Assembly: GCA_039182965.1 (NCBI GenBank)
Contig: JBCDBW010000007.1
Coordinates: 1-64,000, forward strand
DNA: 64,000 bases
Direction of reading: 5' to 3'
Origin: JBCDBW01 sp039182965
GTDB lineage: Bacteria > Verrucomicrobiota > Verrucomicrobiia > Verrucomicrobiales > DEV007
In this document: piece by piece, positions 17,138-25,759 of the stretch
Position numbering within the stretch: the stretch's first letter is position 1
How the letters are laid out: the number at the start of each line of letters is the position of its first letter
Made by a program: the position numbers and the translations under genes
The notes under the pieces: model-generated
Seen by the model: only the letters and a program-made list of their open reading frames with translations
Told to the model about the DNA's origin: nothing
The model's database searches: none

Positions 17138-18001
17138 ATGAATAAAAGAAGGTCTTCACTCGTGTTGGCGTTAGTGTTTTTGTCAGCTATTAACTTGCTG
17201 ACTGCCAGCGATAATCGTTCTTTGCCAACCGTCGCAGACGTCGTGGAGTTGATGCGTGAGCGTTCAGCGCTGACCGAACCCATCCAGTTGGTTGCAAAAG
17301 TGGAGAAACGGTATTTGCGAGATGGTGTGCGGGTGAGGACCGAGCGTGAATGGTTGCGGTTAGTTGGGGTGCCATCGGGAACCGAATTTCGTCTCGACTA
17401 CGTTTTCGATTCTCCGACGGGGAAGGGTATTCGGGCTATGTGGAGTTGTGTTCAGAAGGATGGGCTGGGTCTTAGGCTGTCACGTGGTGTTGCCGAAAAA
17501 GAACTTCCGTTGATTTATCAAGGAGATTTCTCGCGATTGAAGGCTTGGCCAAAGCAATCCGGTTCTGAGACTATTCCGGGTATTGGTTATCTTTATCGCG
17601 CGTTTGGATTTAAGACATCGATTCTTGAATCGGCGATCCAAGCGGAAGACTTATCGTTTCGTTGGGAGGCAGGTCAGCGGGGTGAGAGAGTGACTGTGAG
17701 GAATGAACCGTTTCAATTTGTTTACGATCTCAGCAAACAGATTCCTCTAACTCGCACGATGCTTGGGAATGGAAACCGGGTTGTCGAAAGAATCACCGTG
17801 AAGGATGTCTTCCTTGCTGATGCTATCTGGTTGCCTTCGAAGGTTCGGGCGCAGAGCTTTTTTGCTCGCGACGGGGATTATGAGATCGATTCCTTTTATA
17901 CCGTGGATGAGAAGCAAAGCGGTGTGATTAGTGGGGAGGAATTTTCAAGGTTATTGGATGAGGTGGTAGAGCTTAGCGACGAATTGAATGACGGGCCCTG
18001 A
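17138..18001 (+). CDS. Secreted protein of unknown function
   Basis: A 287-aa protein with a signal peptide (RRSSLVLALVFLSAINLLTA). The mature part has short regular motifs, such as LPTVADVVELMRERSALTEP at its start and TVDEKQSGVISGEEFSRLLD near its end, but I recognise no family. The first segment looks like the start of outer-membrane lipoprotein-sorting-type proteins, a weak guess. Start at 17138 skips an N-terminal extension without signal. It ends in a clear terminator that overlaps the stop codon, so the gene is a single unit. Confidence 0.6.
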   Translation: MNKRRSSLVLALVFLSAINLLTASDNRSLPTVADVVELMRERSALTEPIQLVAKVEKRYLRDGVRVRTEREWLRLVGVPSGTEFRLDYVFDSPTGKGIRAMWSCVQKDGLGLRLSRGVAEKELPLIYQGDFSRLKAWPKQSGSETIPGIGYLYRAFGFKTSILESAIQAEDLSFRWEAGQRGERVTVRNEPFQFVYDLSKQIPLTRTMLGNGNRVVERITVKDVFLADAIWLPSKVRAQSFFARDGDYEIDSFYTVDEKQSGVISGEEFSRLLDEVVELSDELNDGP

Positions 18002-18027
18002 TTCGTGGGATTGGATCAGGTTTTTTT
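17997..18027 (+). terminator. Rho-independent terminator overlapping a stop codon
   Basis: CCTGAT (17997-18002) pairs with ATCAGG (18015-18020), followed by seven Ts (18021-18027). The preceding gene's TGA stop (17999-18001) lies inside the left arm. Confidence 0.75.
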
Positions 18028-18350
18028 GTGTGGAAAAGAGCTGGGTTTAGATGGAGTCTTTGCGGGTATGTTTCGCATCTGTCTAGCTGTCTATGAGCTT
18101 GCCCGTTGTGCGATCTTTAATGTCAGATTGATGCGGTTGTGCTGCCACGCGAGGCCGTGCGGGAAGGGCTCTGCGCAAGGAGTCAGTGGCGATTCAACAC
18201 TTTGGCTGTTTGACTGCGAGGAGGGGCGGGTCTGCGGATAAGGATTGTTGGGCATCTTTTTGTATTTGGCCCTCGAATTTTCGGGAGTTGAGAGCTGGGG
18301 GAGAGGAAGGGATTGAGTAAGGGGATTAGTAGGATTATGAATATGGACTG
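18028..18350. other. Spacer upstream of the cystathionine synthase genes
   Basis: About 320 bp without a recognised gene. A methionine-responsive riboswitch could be expected here, but I could not fit any SAM-riboswitch core to the sequence. Confidence 0.45.
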
Positions 18351-19511
18351 ATGATGAGTGAAGAGGGGGACAGGGATGGTTTTGAGACGCGGGCGGTGCA
18401 TGCGGGTCAGGGGTATGCGGGGGAGACGGGGGCGGTGATTCCGCCGGTGTATTTGACGTCGACTTTTGCCTCTGGGAATGCGGATGGTTTTGACTACACG
18501 CGTTCGGGCAATCCGAATTTTCGGAATTTGCAGGAAACCGTCGCGAGTTTGGAGGGGGCGCGGCATGCGACTGTGTTTGGGAGCGGGGTCGCGGCGATCA
18601 CGGCTGTGGTATCGACTTTGAAGAGTGGGGATTTGGTATTGGCGGAGGAAAATGTGTATGGGTGCACCTATCGATTGTTTGCGCAGGTGTTTGAGAAGTT
18701 TGGGGTGCGGGTGGTGTATCGGGATTTTACGAACGAGGCGGCTTTGAAGGCGGTAAGTGAAGAGAGGCCGGCTTTGGTGTGGATTGAGTCGCCGACGAAT
18801 CCGTTGCTGAAGGTGGTGGATATTGCGATGGTCTCGACAGTAGCTCGAGAGGCGGGAAGTGTGGTGGTGGTGGACAATACTTTTGCGTCGAGTTATTTGC
18901 AGCGGCCGGTCGAGTTGGGGGCGCACTTGTCTTTATTGAGCACGACGAAGTATACGAGCGGGCATTCGGATGTGTTGGGTGGGGCCGTTTGTACGAATGA
19001 GGACGAGTGGCAGGAGAAGATGCTGTTTGCGCAGAAGGCCCTGGGATTACAGCCGTCGCCATTCGACTCGTGGATGGTATCGCGTGGGGCGAAGACCGAA
19101 GCGATGCGGATGGAGCGGCATTGTGCGAATGCTTTGGAATTGGCAGAATGGTTAGAGCGGGAGGGCGGAGTGAAGTGGGTGCGGTATCCTTATTTAGAGT
19201 CACATCCGCAGTATGAATTGGCGCAGCGGCAGATGAAGGGTGGCTCGGGGATTATTGCGGTGGATTTGGGTTTGTCGTTGGAGGCGACGGAGCGGTTTCT
19301 AGGGGCGATGCGGTTGTTTGCGAAAGCGGAGAGTTTGGGGGGGATCGAGAGTTTATCGTGTCATCCGGCAACGATGACGCATGCCTCGGTACCGCGGGAG
19401 ACGCGGGAGGCGGTGGGAATCACCGATGGTTTGGTGCGCTTGTCGGTAGGAATTGAGTCGGTGGAAGATTTGATAGCGGATGTCGGCAATGCTCTCAATG
19501 CGGTGCGTTAA
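18351..19511 (+). CDS. Cystathionine gamma-synthase/lyase-type PLP enzyme
   Basis: A 386-aa Cys/Met metabolism PLP enzyme. The PLP lysine is Lys200 in STTKYTSGHSDVLGG; Asp175 (VVDNTFAS) binds the PLP nitrogen; YTRSGNPN (Tyr49, Arg51) is the phosphate-binding loop of the neighbouring subunit. The C-terminal SLGG.ESL..HPATMTHASVP motif is standard. It either makes cystathionine from cysteine and an activated homoserine or splits cystathionine; sequence alone does not decide. The second, divergent enzyme of the same family follows 93 bp downstream on the same strand, suggesting a shared transsulfuration role. Confidence 0.93.
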   Translation: MMSEEGDRDGFETRAVHAGQGYAGETGAVIPPVYLTSTFASGNADGFDYTRSGNPNFRNLQETVASLEGARHATVFGSGVAAITAVVSTLKSGDLVLAEENVYGCTYRLFAQVFEKFGVRVVYRDFTNEAALKAVSEERPALVWIESPTNPLLKVVDIAMVSTVAREAGSVVVVDNTFASSYLQRPVELGAHLSLLSTTKYTSGHSDVLGGAVCTNEDEWQEKMLFAQKALGLQPSPFDSWMVSRGAKTEAMRMERHCANALELAEWLEREGGVKWVRYPYLESHPQYELAQRQMKGGSGIIAVDLGLSLEATERFLGAMRLFAKAESLGGIESLSCHPATMTHASVPRETREAVGITDGLVRLSVGIESVEDLIADVGNALNAVR

Positions 19512-19604
19512 GAGAAAAGCGCAAAGGCGTAGAAATGGGCATGAACTTGTTTGGAGAGAGGGAATGAAGCGCGCCGTCGAAATTGATTGGTGGTGGTTTA
19601 CGGG

Positions 19605-21089
19605 ATGAGGGATTTGATTTCAGAGCCAATGTGTTCGGCAGTGGATTTGGGAAAGCCGATTCCGGAAACGGAACATGGGGTGTCGGTTTGTTTGCCGACC
19701 TGGGCGGATGTGGTGGGGTATGAGGAGAAGGAGGAGCGGGTTGTTTCGGCAATGGAGTGTGGTTATCCGCGGTTTTTTTGTCATCCGAAGGCCAGGGAAC
19801 TGTTTCAGAGGGCGGAGGCGAGGGATGGAAGCGGCCGGCGAGCGGTGGTCTTCCCTTCGAAAGGAGCGGCGTTGCGGTGTCGCGAATTTGTTGAGGCGCG
19901 GGACGGAGTGCGAGGTGAAGTGGCTGCGTTTGAGGCCGGGGGGTTGTGGGTTCTCTTGGTTGAGAAGGCGGGGGTGGAAGGGGCCTTGAAGTATTGGCAG
20001 CACAGTGGGGAGATTGTGAGCAGTCGACTAGCGTCGGCGGTGTTAGCGGGTAGAGTTTTGGAAGAAGGGGGTGAAGCAAAGGGGGAATTGCGGGAGCGTT
20101 TGGCGAGCTTGAGCGGGCAGGGTGAGGAGAATGTTTTTTTATATCAGAATGGGATGAGCGGGGTGTATGCCGTGCATCGGGCGGTGACGGCGATGCGGCC
20201 GGAGTTCAAGAGTGTGCAGTTGGAGTTTCCGTATGTGGATGTATTGAAAGTGCAGGAGCAGTTTGGGGCGGGAGCGCATTTTTTTGAGTTGGATGACTCG
20301 GGGGATCTGGGTCCGCTGCGGGCTTTACTGGAGCGGGAGGAAGTGAGCGCGGTTTATTGTGAGATGGCCGCGAATCCGCTTTTGAGGAGCGTGGACTTGG
20401 AGGGGGTTGCGGGATTGTTGGACGGGCGCGGCGTTCCTTTGGTGGTGGATGACACCGTGGGGACGGTGGTGAACGTGGATGCGTATCGGTGGGCCGACGT
20501 CGTGACGACCAGTTTGACGAAGTGTTTTTCGGGCGTGGGGGACGTGATGGGAGGTTCGGTGGTTTTACGTGATGATTCGCCTTTTCGGGACGATTTTGCG
20601 TCCTTTTTTGGAGCCGACGCAGCGGAGGATCTATATGGCGCGGACGCGGTGGTGTTGGCTCTGAACTCGCGGGATTTTGTGGAGCGTGTGGAGGAGAAGA
20701 ATCGGACGGCTGAGGCGATTTACGAGTATCTGTCGGCCCATCCGAAGGTAGCGGAAGTGTGGTATCCGAAGGGATGTTCCACGCAGGTGTCGTATGACGC
20801 GGTGCGGCGTGAGGGCGGGGGATATAGCTGTTTGTTGTCGTTTTTGCTGGAAGAGGCGGCGGTGACGACACCGAGGTTTTACGATGTGTTGCGGATCAGC
20901 AAGGGGCCCAGTCTGGGGACGAATTACTCTCTCGTGTGTCCGTATACTTTATTGGCCTATTATGATGAATTGGAGTGGGCTGAGGGGTGTGGGGTGAGTC
21001 GGTATTTGTTGCGCTTGTCCGTGGGGTTGGAGGGGGTTGAGGATTTGCGGGGGCGGTTGGAGGAAGCGCTTGGTGGTATTTACAATTAG
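19605..21089 (+). CDS. Fungal-type cystathionine gamma-synthase-like PLP protein
   Basis: A 494-aa protein. Residues about 1-150 are an N-terminal extension containing VCLPTWADVVGYEEKEERVV and ECGYPRFFCHP, motifs I associate with fungal cystathionine gamma-synthases rather than bacterial MetB. The PLP domain follows, with Asp282 (VVDDTVGTVVN), PLP-lysine Lys306 in TTSLTKCFSGVGDVMGGS, and the C-terminal SVGLEGVEDL. The start at 19605 has no strong ribosome-binding site; an in-frame GTG at 19587 is an alternative. The gene lies directly downstream of the ordinary bacterial-type enzyme. Its end overlaps the convergent next gene within a 7-bp repeat. Confidence 0.85.
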   Translation: MRDLISEPMCSAVDLGKPIPETEHGVSVCLPTWADVVGYEEKEERVVSAMECGYPRFFCHPKARELFQRAEARDGSGRRAVVFPSKGAALRCREFVEARDGVRGEVAAFEAGGLWVLLVEKAGVEGALKYWQHSGEIVSSRLASAVLAGRVLEEGGEAKGELRERLASLSGQGEENVFLYQNGMSGVYAVHRAVTAMRPEFKSVQLEFPYVDVLKVQEQFGAGAHFFELDDSGDLGPLRALLEREEVSAVYCEMAANPLLRSVDLEGVAGLLDGRGVPLVVDDTVGTVVNVDAYRWADVVTTSLTKCFSGVGDVMGGSVVLRDDSPFRDDFASFFGADAAEDLYGADAVVLALNSRDFVERVEEKNRTAEAIYEYLSAHPKVAEVWYPKGCSTQVSYDAVRREGGGYSCLLSFLLEEAAVTTPRFYDVLRISKGPSLGTNYSLVCPYTLLAYYDELEWAEGCGVSRYLLRLSVGLEGVEDLRGRLEEALGGIYN

Positions 21090-21105
21090 GAATTAGGAAT
21101 TAGGG
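21085..21105. repeat. Triple 7-bp tandem repeat across two convergent stop codons
   Basis: AATTAGG is repeated three times in a row. The first copy carries the stop codons of both the + strand PLP gene (TAG, 21087-21089) and the minus-strand membrane-protein gene (TAA, 21088-21086). Confidence 0.75.
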
Positions 21106-21637
21106 ATCCACTTTGGTTTTGGTAGAGTTGTTGGACGGCTTGGCGATTGAGGACGATGATCGTGAAGACTCCGAGGGCGGTGCCGAGGGGGACGAAGATG
21201 CAATTGATCGCGGCGATGACCGTGGAGAATGTGCGCGCGGTGTGGCGATTGAGTTTTCGACCGGAGATGATGGTGAGGACGCCGAAGGTAGCTCCGACGA
21301 GGAAGGCGATAGTGCCGAAGGCGGTCATGAACCAGCCAATCGCCGCGAAAGGGGCGGGCATGACGGGGATTTCAGATGCTGTCGTGGGCGAGGGAGAGAT
21401 GGGGGCATCCGCGGGTGGTGAGGAAGGTTGGGGCGAGCCTGACCCGGCTGCGGTGGCTTGGAACTGTGCTTCGAGGTCGGGCAAATTTACCGAAAAGAAT
21501 AGGCCCATGAAGACGTAGAGCAGGAAGAAGCAGGAGATGAAAATATGCAGCCCACCGAGAATGTAATGGAAGATGGCGAGGAGATTCAGTTGTTCGACAT
21601 CGGCGTCTGGTCTGGGAACGGGCGGAGAAGTGGTCAT
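21086..21637 (-). CDS. Small four-segment membrane protein of unknown function
   Basis: A 183-aa protein with hydrophobic segments near residues 20-45, 100-125, 130-150 and 145-175, separated by a proline- and serine-rich loop (SGSPQPSSPPADAPISPSPTTAS). The N-terminal EQLNLLAIFHYILGGLHIFISCFFLLY is typical of a small family seen in Verrucomicrobiota and relatives, without known function. The ATG at 21637 is preferred over an upstream start. Gene ends overlap by a few bases with the fungal-like PLP gene. The serine hydrolase gene lies upstream on the same strand, 46 bp away. Confidence 0.65.
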   Translation of the reverse strand: MTTSPPVPRPDADVEQLNLLAIFHYILGGLHIFISCFFLLYVFMGLFFSVNLPDLEAQFQATAAGSGSPQPSSPPADAPISPSPTTASEIPVMPAPFAAIGWFMTAFGTIAFLVGATFGVLTIISGRKLNRHTARTFSTVIAAINCIFVPLGTALGVFTIIVLNRQAVQQLYQNQSGSLIPNS

Positions 21638-21682
21638 CGGTTTGGGTTTTCTTTGACAGCAGGGCAACGGGGGTGCGGAGCC

Positions 21683-23119
21683 TTATTCGTGGCTTTGTGA
21701 AAGGGCCTGGACCACTTTACCGGCGAACACTTCCTGATTCCAAGTCTTCGGATAACGGCTCAGACCGAGCCGGAGGATGAGGAGGTTTTCTGAGGGGATG
21801 AGGGTAATAAACTGGCCTTCGTGCCCGGCCATGTGGAAGGTGTCGGGGGGCAGGTGTGAGGAGGGGTATTGATTCGGATTTTCGCCGAGGGGACGGAGGC
21901 GGAGCCAGAAGTGAGCGGCGTAGCGATTGTAGGGGTCGGCGGGGGCGGGCGCGCGGGAATATTGGGTCCAGCCTTGGGGGAGGAGGCGGGTGCCGTCAGG
22001 GGCGATTCCATCGTTGAGGAAGAGGAGACCGAAGCGGGCCCAATCACGGGCGGTCGCGATCATGAAAGAGGAGGCGACGAAGTTGCCGGCGTAATCGCGT
22101 TCGACGACGGCGGTGGTCATGCCAAGGGGAGTGAAGAGTTCCTCCTTTGGGAAGGCGTGGTAAGTGGGGTCATCGGCGAGGGTGAGGCGGATGAAGCGGG
22201 AGATGATATTGGTGGTGCCGCTGGAATAGGACCAGTGATCGCCTGGGGCAAAGAGAAGGGGTTTATGGGAAGCGAAGGTGGATGTATTGCCTTTGCGGAA
22301 GAGCATGGTGGTCACGTCGGATAGTGGGTTGGCGTAATTTTCATCGAACTCGAGGCCGCTGGACATGTGGAGGAGCTGATTGAGAGTGATACGGGCGCGG
22401 GGGTCGTTCGGTGAGTCCGTCCATTCCGGGAGGAGCGCGGCGTCTTCGAGGGAGAGTTTATTTTGATGGATGAGGATACCGACGAGTGCGTTGAAGACGC
22501 TTTTTGTCATCGACCATCCGGGCAGTCGGGAGTCGGCGTTGAAGCCGGAGCCATATTTTTCGGCGACGATTTGGTTGTTGTGGATGATCAGGAGGGCGCG
22601 GGTGCGGCGAGGTTTTTTTGGGTTTGGATCGGTGAAGGCTTCGGTGACGATCGAGCTTAAGATATTCGGTTGATCGGATGACCGGTTGATTGCTTGATCG
22701 ATTGGGAAGGTAGTGGGTCGGGATGGAGAGAAGGTTAGGGGGGGCTCGTCAAAGGAAAGCGTAAGAGAAGATGATGAGGGTGGGGTGTGGCGGGGGAGGA
22801 GGGTGACGCCGTGGGTGGGGTGGTATTGGGCGGTGCGTTTAACGAGGCCGCCGAGGGCGGAGGTGGTGGCGGACTGGTTGTCGTGATTGATGGAGGGCGA
22901 GGTGAACATCTCTAGGGGTTTGAGCGAGCCGCCGGCGAGATCGATGGTTCGGACGGAATTTGGGTCTCTTCCGGCGGCGAACACGGCGGTGGCCATGATT
23001 TTGGCTGAGTATCCGCAGGCCATGGATGTTGCGGGGATGAGGTAGCGACGGGTGAATGCCGAGAGAAGGACCAGGAGGAGAAGGGTTAGGAGGGCGAGGC
23101 GAGTGGTGCGGCGGGGCAT
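21683..23119 (-). CDS. Beta-lactamase/penicillin-binding-fold serine hydrolase
   Basis: A 478-aa exported protein with an N-terminal membrane anchor (1-25) and a long proline-rich linker. The class C beta-lactamase-like domain spans about 155-478, with the SxxK motif at Ser203-Lys206 (GWSMTKSVFNALVGIL), YSS at Tyr298 in place of YxN, and a late HMAGHEGQ resembling HxG. Such proteins are esterases, peptidases or amidases of the envelope rather than true antibiotic-resistance enzymes. The gene is upstream of the small membrane protein (same strand). Confidence 0.87.
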   Translation of the reverse strand: MPRRTTRLALLTLLLLVLLSAFTRRYLIPATSMACGYSAKIMATAVFAAGRDPNSVRTIDLAGGSLKPLEMFTSPSINHDNQSATTSALGGLVKRTAQYHPTHGVTLLPRHTPPSSSSLTLSFDEPPLTFSPSRPTTFPIDQAINRSSDQPNILSSIVTEAFTDPNPKKPRRTRALLIIHNNQIVAEKYGSGFNADSRLPGWSMTKSVFNALVGILIHQNKLSLEDAALLPEWTDSPNDPRARITLNQLLHMSSGLEFDENYANPLSDVTTMLFRKGNTSTFASHKPLLFAPGDHWSYSSGTTNIISRFIRLTLADDPTYHAFPKEELFTPLGMTTAVVERDYAGNFVASSFMIATARDWARFGLLFLNDGIAPDGTRLLPQGWTQYSRAPAPADPYNRYAAHFWLRLRPLGENPNQYPSSHLPPDTFHMAGHEGQFITLIPSENLLILRLGLSRYPKTWNQEVFAGKVVQALSQSHE

Positions 23120-23310
23120 AGACTCTCAATTTTTACAGAAGGAAACGAAGAAAGCGAAGGAGAAGAGTTCGGAGGACTGGGGCGTGGGGGCAGACCTTGG
23201 TGGAGGGCAGTGGGAGTTGGGAAGTGGGGTGTGTCGTGGGGGTGACCGGTGTCTTCATAGAAGCAGCCAGGTTTGGATGAGTGTGATTATGAGCAAGCGT
23301 AATATTATGA

Positions 23311-23340
23311 TTGGGGGGTAGAGAGGGGGATGGGTATAGT
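23311..23340 (+). promoter_or_regulatory. Candidate promoter of eboE giving a leaderless mRNA
   Basis: TTGGGG (23311-23316) and TATAGT (23335-23340) are 18 bp apart. The expected transcription start, 6-8 bp after the -10 box, falls on the ATG at 23347. Confidence 0.4.
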
Positions 23341-23346
23341 TTTTGG

Positions 23347-24531
23347 ATGGAATTGAAGCAGAGGGTTCATCTTGGGTATTGTACGAATATTCACCGGGGG
23401 GAGGATTGGGACGAGACATTTGCGGGGTTGCGAGATTACACGCTGCGCGTGAAGGAGCGGGTGTGTCCGGCGGGAGAGCGATACGGGATTGGATTGCGCT
23501 TGAGTGCGCAGGCGGCGCAGGAATTGACGGAGGACGACGTGATGTCGGCGTTTCGGCGGTGGTTGGATCGGAATGATTGCTATGTGTTTACGATCAATGG
23601 TTTTCCGTATGGAAAGTTCCATGGGACGCGTGTGAAGGAGCAGGTGTATGCCCCGGATTGGACCTCGAGTTTGCGCTTGGAGTATACGGAGCAATTGTTT
23701 CGGATATTGATGCAATTGCTGGATGGGGAAGATGCGTCGTTGGGGGGGAGCGTGAGTACATTGCCTGGTTCGTTTAAGGAATTTATTACGGACGAGACAC
23801 AGGTGGATGCGATTTGCATGACCTTGCGGTTGTGTGCGGAATCGGTGGAGCGGATGGTGGAGGCTTCGGGGCGGGATTTGCATTTGGGCTTGGAACCGGA
23901 GCCATTGGGTTTGTTTGAGACGACGCCGGAGACGGTAGAATTCTTTGGTCGGTTGTTGGACGGAGTATCGGATCGGGATGCGTTTTTGAAGATGGTGGGT
24001 GTGAATTATGATACGTGTCATTTGGGTGTAGAATTTGAGGAGGCGGAGGCGGCGTTGGGTCGGTTGCGGGAGGCCGGTTTGCGGGTGAGCAAGCTGCATT
24101 TGAGTTCCGCGTTGCGCCTGGAACCGACGAAGGAGGCCTTGGAACTGCTGAAGGGTTTTGATGAAGAGGTTTATTTGCATCAGGTGGTCGTGCGGCGGGG
24201 GGAGTCTGTGGTGGAGCGGTTGCGGGATTTGCCGGAGGCTTTTGCGTGGGCGAAAGAGCGGGGAGGGGATGGGGACCTGGGGGACGAGTGGCGGGTTCAT
24301 TTTCATGTGCCGTTGCATGCGTCGCCAGCGTCGCCGTTTGGGGATACGCGGGATCATTTGGAGGGTGTGTTGGGGGCGATGGAGCGGGAACCGGGCTGGT
24401 GTTCGCATTTGGAGATGGAGACCTATACCTGGGAAGTCTTGCCGGCGGGGATGCAGGAGGGGGACGTGGTGGATCAGTTGGTAAAAGAGTATGAGTGGGC
24501 CTTGGGGGAGTTACGCGAGAGAGGGTTTTGA
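23347..24531 (+). CDS. eboE: EboE-type metabolite-traffic protein (TIM-barrel)
   Basis: A 394-aa protein with the distinctive opening HLGYCTNIHRGEDWDETFAGL and LRLSAQAAQEL of EboE. Further family stretches are INGFPYGKFHG, KE.VYAPDW.., LGLEPEPLGLFETTPETVEFF, GVNYDTCHLGVEF, VSKLHLSSAL and WCSHLEMETYTWEVLP. The fold is a xylose-isomerase-like TIM barrel. The ebo genes are needed to move certain metabolites, including the scytonemin monomer in cyanobacteria, out of the cytoplasm; EboE's reaction is unknown. It is followed by EboC (25 bp gap) and, further on, by EboD. ATG at 23347 is the only start consistent with the family N-terminus. Confidence 0.9.
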   Translation: MELKQRVHLGYCTNIHRGEDWDETFAGLRDYTLRVKERVCPAGERYGIGLRLSAQAAQELTEDDVMSAFRRWLDRNDCYVFTINGFPYGKFHGTRVKEQVYAPDWTSSLRLEYTEQLFRILMQLLDGEDASLGGSVSTLPGSFKEFITDETQVDAICMTLRLCAESVERMVEASGRDLHLGLEPEPLGLFETTPETVEFFGRLLDGVSDRDAFLKMVGVNYDTCHLGVEFEEAEAALGRLREAGLRVSKLHLSSALRLEPTKEALELLKGFDEEVYLHQVVVRRGESVVERLRDLPEAFAWAKERGGDGDLGDEWRVHFHVPLHASPASPFGDTRDHLEGVLGAMEREPGWCSHLEMETYTWEVLPAGMQEGDVVDQLVKEYEWALGELRERGF

Positions 24532-24555
24532 TTGGTGGGAATGGGAGGGCGTTGT

Positions 24556-25494
24556 ATGAAGCGGCTGCGAACCTTGTTGGTGTTGGGTCGGGTATCTAAT
24601 TTGCCGACGGTTTGGACGAATTGTTTGGTGGGGATGGTGGCGGCGGCGGGGACGCTGGAGGCGATTGGTGGTGGAAACGGGTTCTGGGCGCTGGTCATAC
24701 CCGAGCGTCCAGGAGGTGAGGCCTTTGGTGTGGTTCCGACGGGGTGGTGGGGAGTTATCCTGGGCGTATCGGGGCTCTATGTGGGAGGAATGTTTTTGAA
24801 TGATTGGGCAGACGCGGAGTGGGACCGAATGCATGCGCCCGAGCGGCCTATTCCGTCGCGCGCAATCTCACGACTTGGAGTTTTCGTTTGGGCGGTATGT
24901 TTGTTCGTCTTTGGTTGGTTCACGCTGACAGCGATGGGAAACGCGACCAGTTTGTGGATATGGGTGTTAGTGGGAGCCATTGTCGTCTATGACCTTGTGC
25001 ATAAACGATGGGTTGGATCTGTGGGGATCATGGGATTGTGTCGGTTTGCCGTTTACCCGGCGGCGGGTTCGGTGGAGGCAGGTGGGGCCATTGGAAAGGT
25101 CTTCCCTCCGGCGTTGTGGGGGGTGGCGGGGGGCATGTTCTTTTACGTGGTGGGGGTGACCCTGGTGGCGCGTGGTGAGCGTTCGGGTGGTGTCGTCAAG
25201 GGGGTGGCTTGGTTTTGTTTGTCGGTGCCGGTGCTGGTTTGGGTGTGGCTGGGGGTATCGGTGACGGGCGTTTTAATGTTGCTGATACTTGCTTGGTGGT
25301 GGTGGCGGACCGGGGGGCATTTGAGGGTAAAGGGCGACAGAGGGCGAGTAGGTGGGTTTGTCAGTGGGTTGTTAGCGGGGATTGTGATTGTGGATGCGTT
25401 GATGGTATCGGCGGTCGATGGGCGTGCGGCGTGGATCTGTTTGGCGATGTTGCCGTTGTGTTTGCTGTTGCAGCGGAAAGTGCCGGCGACTTAG
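24556..25494 (+). CDS. eboC: EboC-type UbiA prenyltransferase
   Basis: A 312-aa membrane protein of the UbiA family with about eight segments. The first Asp-rich motif is NDWADAEWDR (Asn82, Asp83, Asp86, Asp90), followed by APERPIPSRAIS as in EboC-type members, and a later YDLVHK. These enzymes join a prenyl chain to an acceptor at the membrane. The start at 24556 follows GGAGGG; it keeps the family's opening RTLLVLGRVSNLPTVWTN. It lies between eboE and eboD; the 265-bp gap before eboD holds its own promoter. Confidence 0.9.
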   Translation: MKRLRTLLVLGRVSNLPTVWTNCLVGMVAAAGTLEAIGGGNGFWALVIPERPGGEAFGVVPTGWWGVILGVSGLYVGGMFLNDWADAEWDRMHAPERPIPSRAISRLGVFVWAVCLFVFGWFTLTAMGNATSLWIWVLVGAIVVYDLVHKRWVGSVGIMGLCRFAVYPAAGSVEAGGAIGKVFPPALWGVAGGMFFYVVGVTLVARGERSGGVVKGVAWFCLSVPVLVWVWLGVSVTGVLMLLILAWWWWRTGGHLRVKGDRGRVGGFVSGLLAGIVIVDALMVSAVDGRAAWICLAMLPLCLLLQRKVPAT

Positions 25495-25759
25495 TCGGAC
25501 GGAACCTGCACACCCATACTCTCGTGCTTGTAGGCGCGCGTGTGGGGGCGCAGAAAGAAGGATTCTTATGGCGATTGAGCGGTGAAGCGGAGGGAGGCGG
25601 GCCAGCAGGGCCTCTTGCCCCTACCGACGATCGAGAAGCGGGGGGGGAATGTTGGAGATTGGGGAAAGGGGGTGGTATAGTGATGCGTTGATATATGGTG
25701 CCGGGGCGCTGTCCTGATGAAGGGGGTTGCGTCCCTGTTTTTTTCTTAAAAACCCCAAC
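25495..25759. other. eboC-eboD spacer with palindromic GC-rich segment
   Basis: The spacer contains GGCGGGCCAGCAGGGCC and a CTTGCCCCTACC stretch (about 25596-25624) that look like a degenerate dispersed repeat; a related element may occur at 44961-45010. No gene is recognised. The promoter and leader of eboD fill the right part. Confidence 0.4.
25652..25681 (+). promoter_or_regulatory. Candidate promoter of eboD
   Basis: TTGGAG (25652-25657) and TATAGT (25676-25681) are separated by 18 bp, the same spacing and -10 box as the eboE candidate. The leader (~25688-25759) has a GGGGTT (25722-25727)/AACCCC (25751-25756) inverted repeat just before the start codon. Confidence 0.4.

Noticed and set aside
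18241..18350. Possible SAM riboswitch before the cystathionine synthase gene
   Set aside because: No conserved core or matching stems could be aligned.
23305..24408. A 367-codon minus-strand ORF opposite eboE
   Set aside because: Arg/Pro/His-rich shadow frame; EboE on the other strand has clear family motifs.
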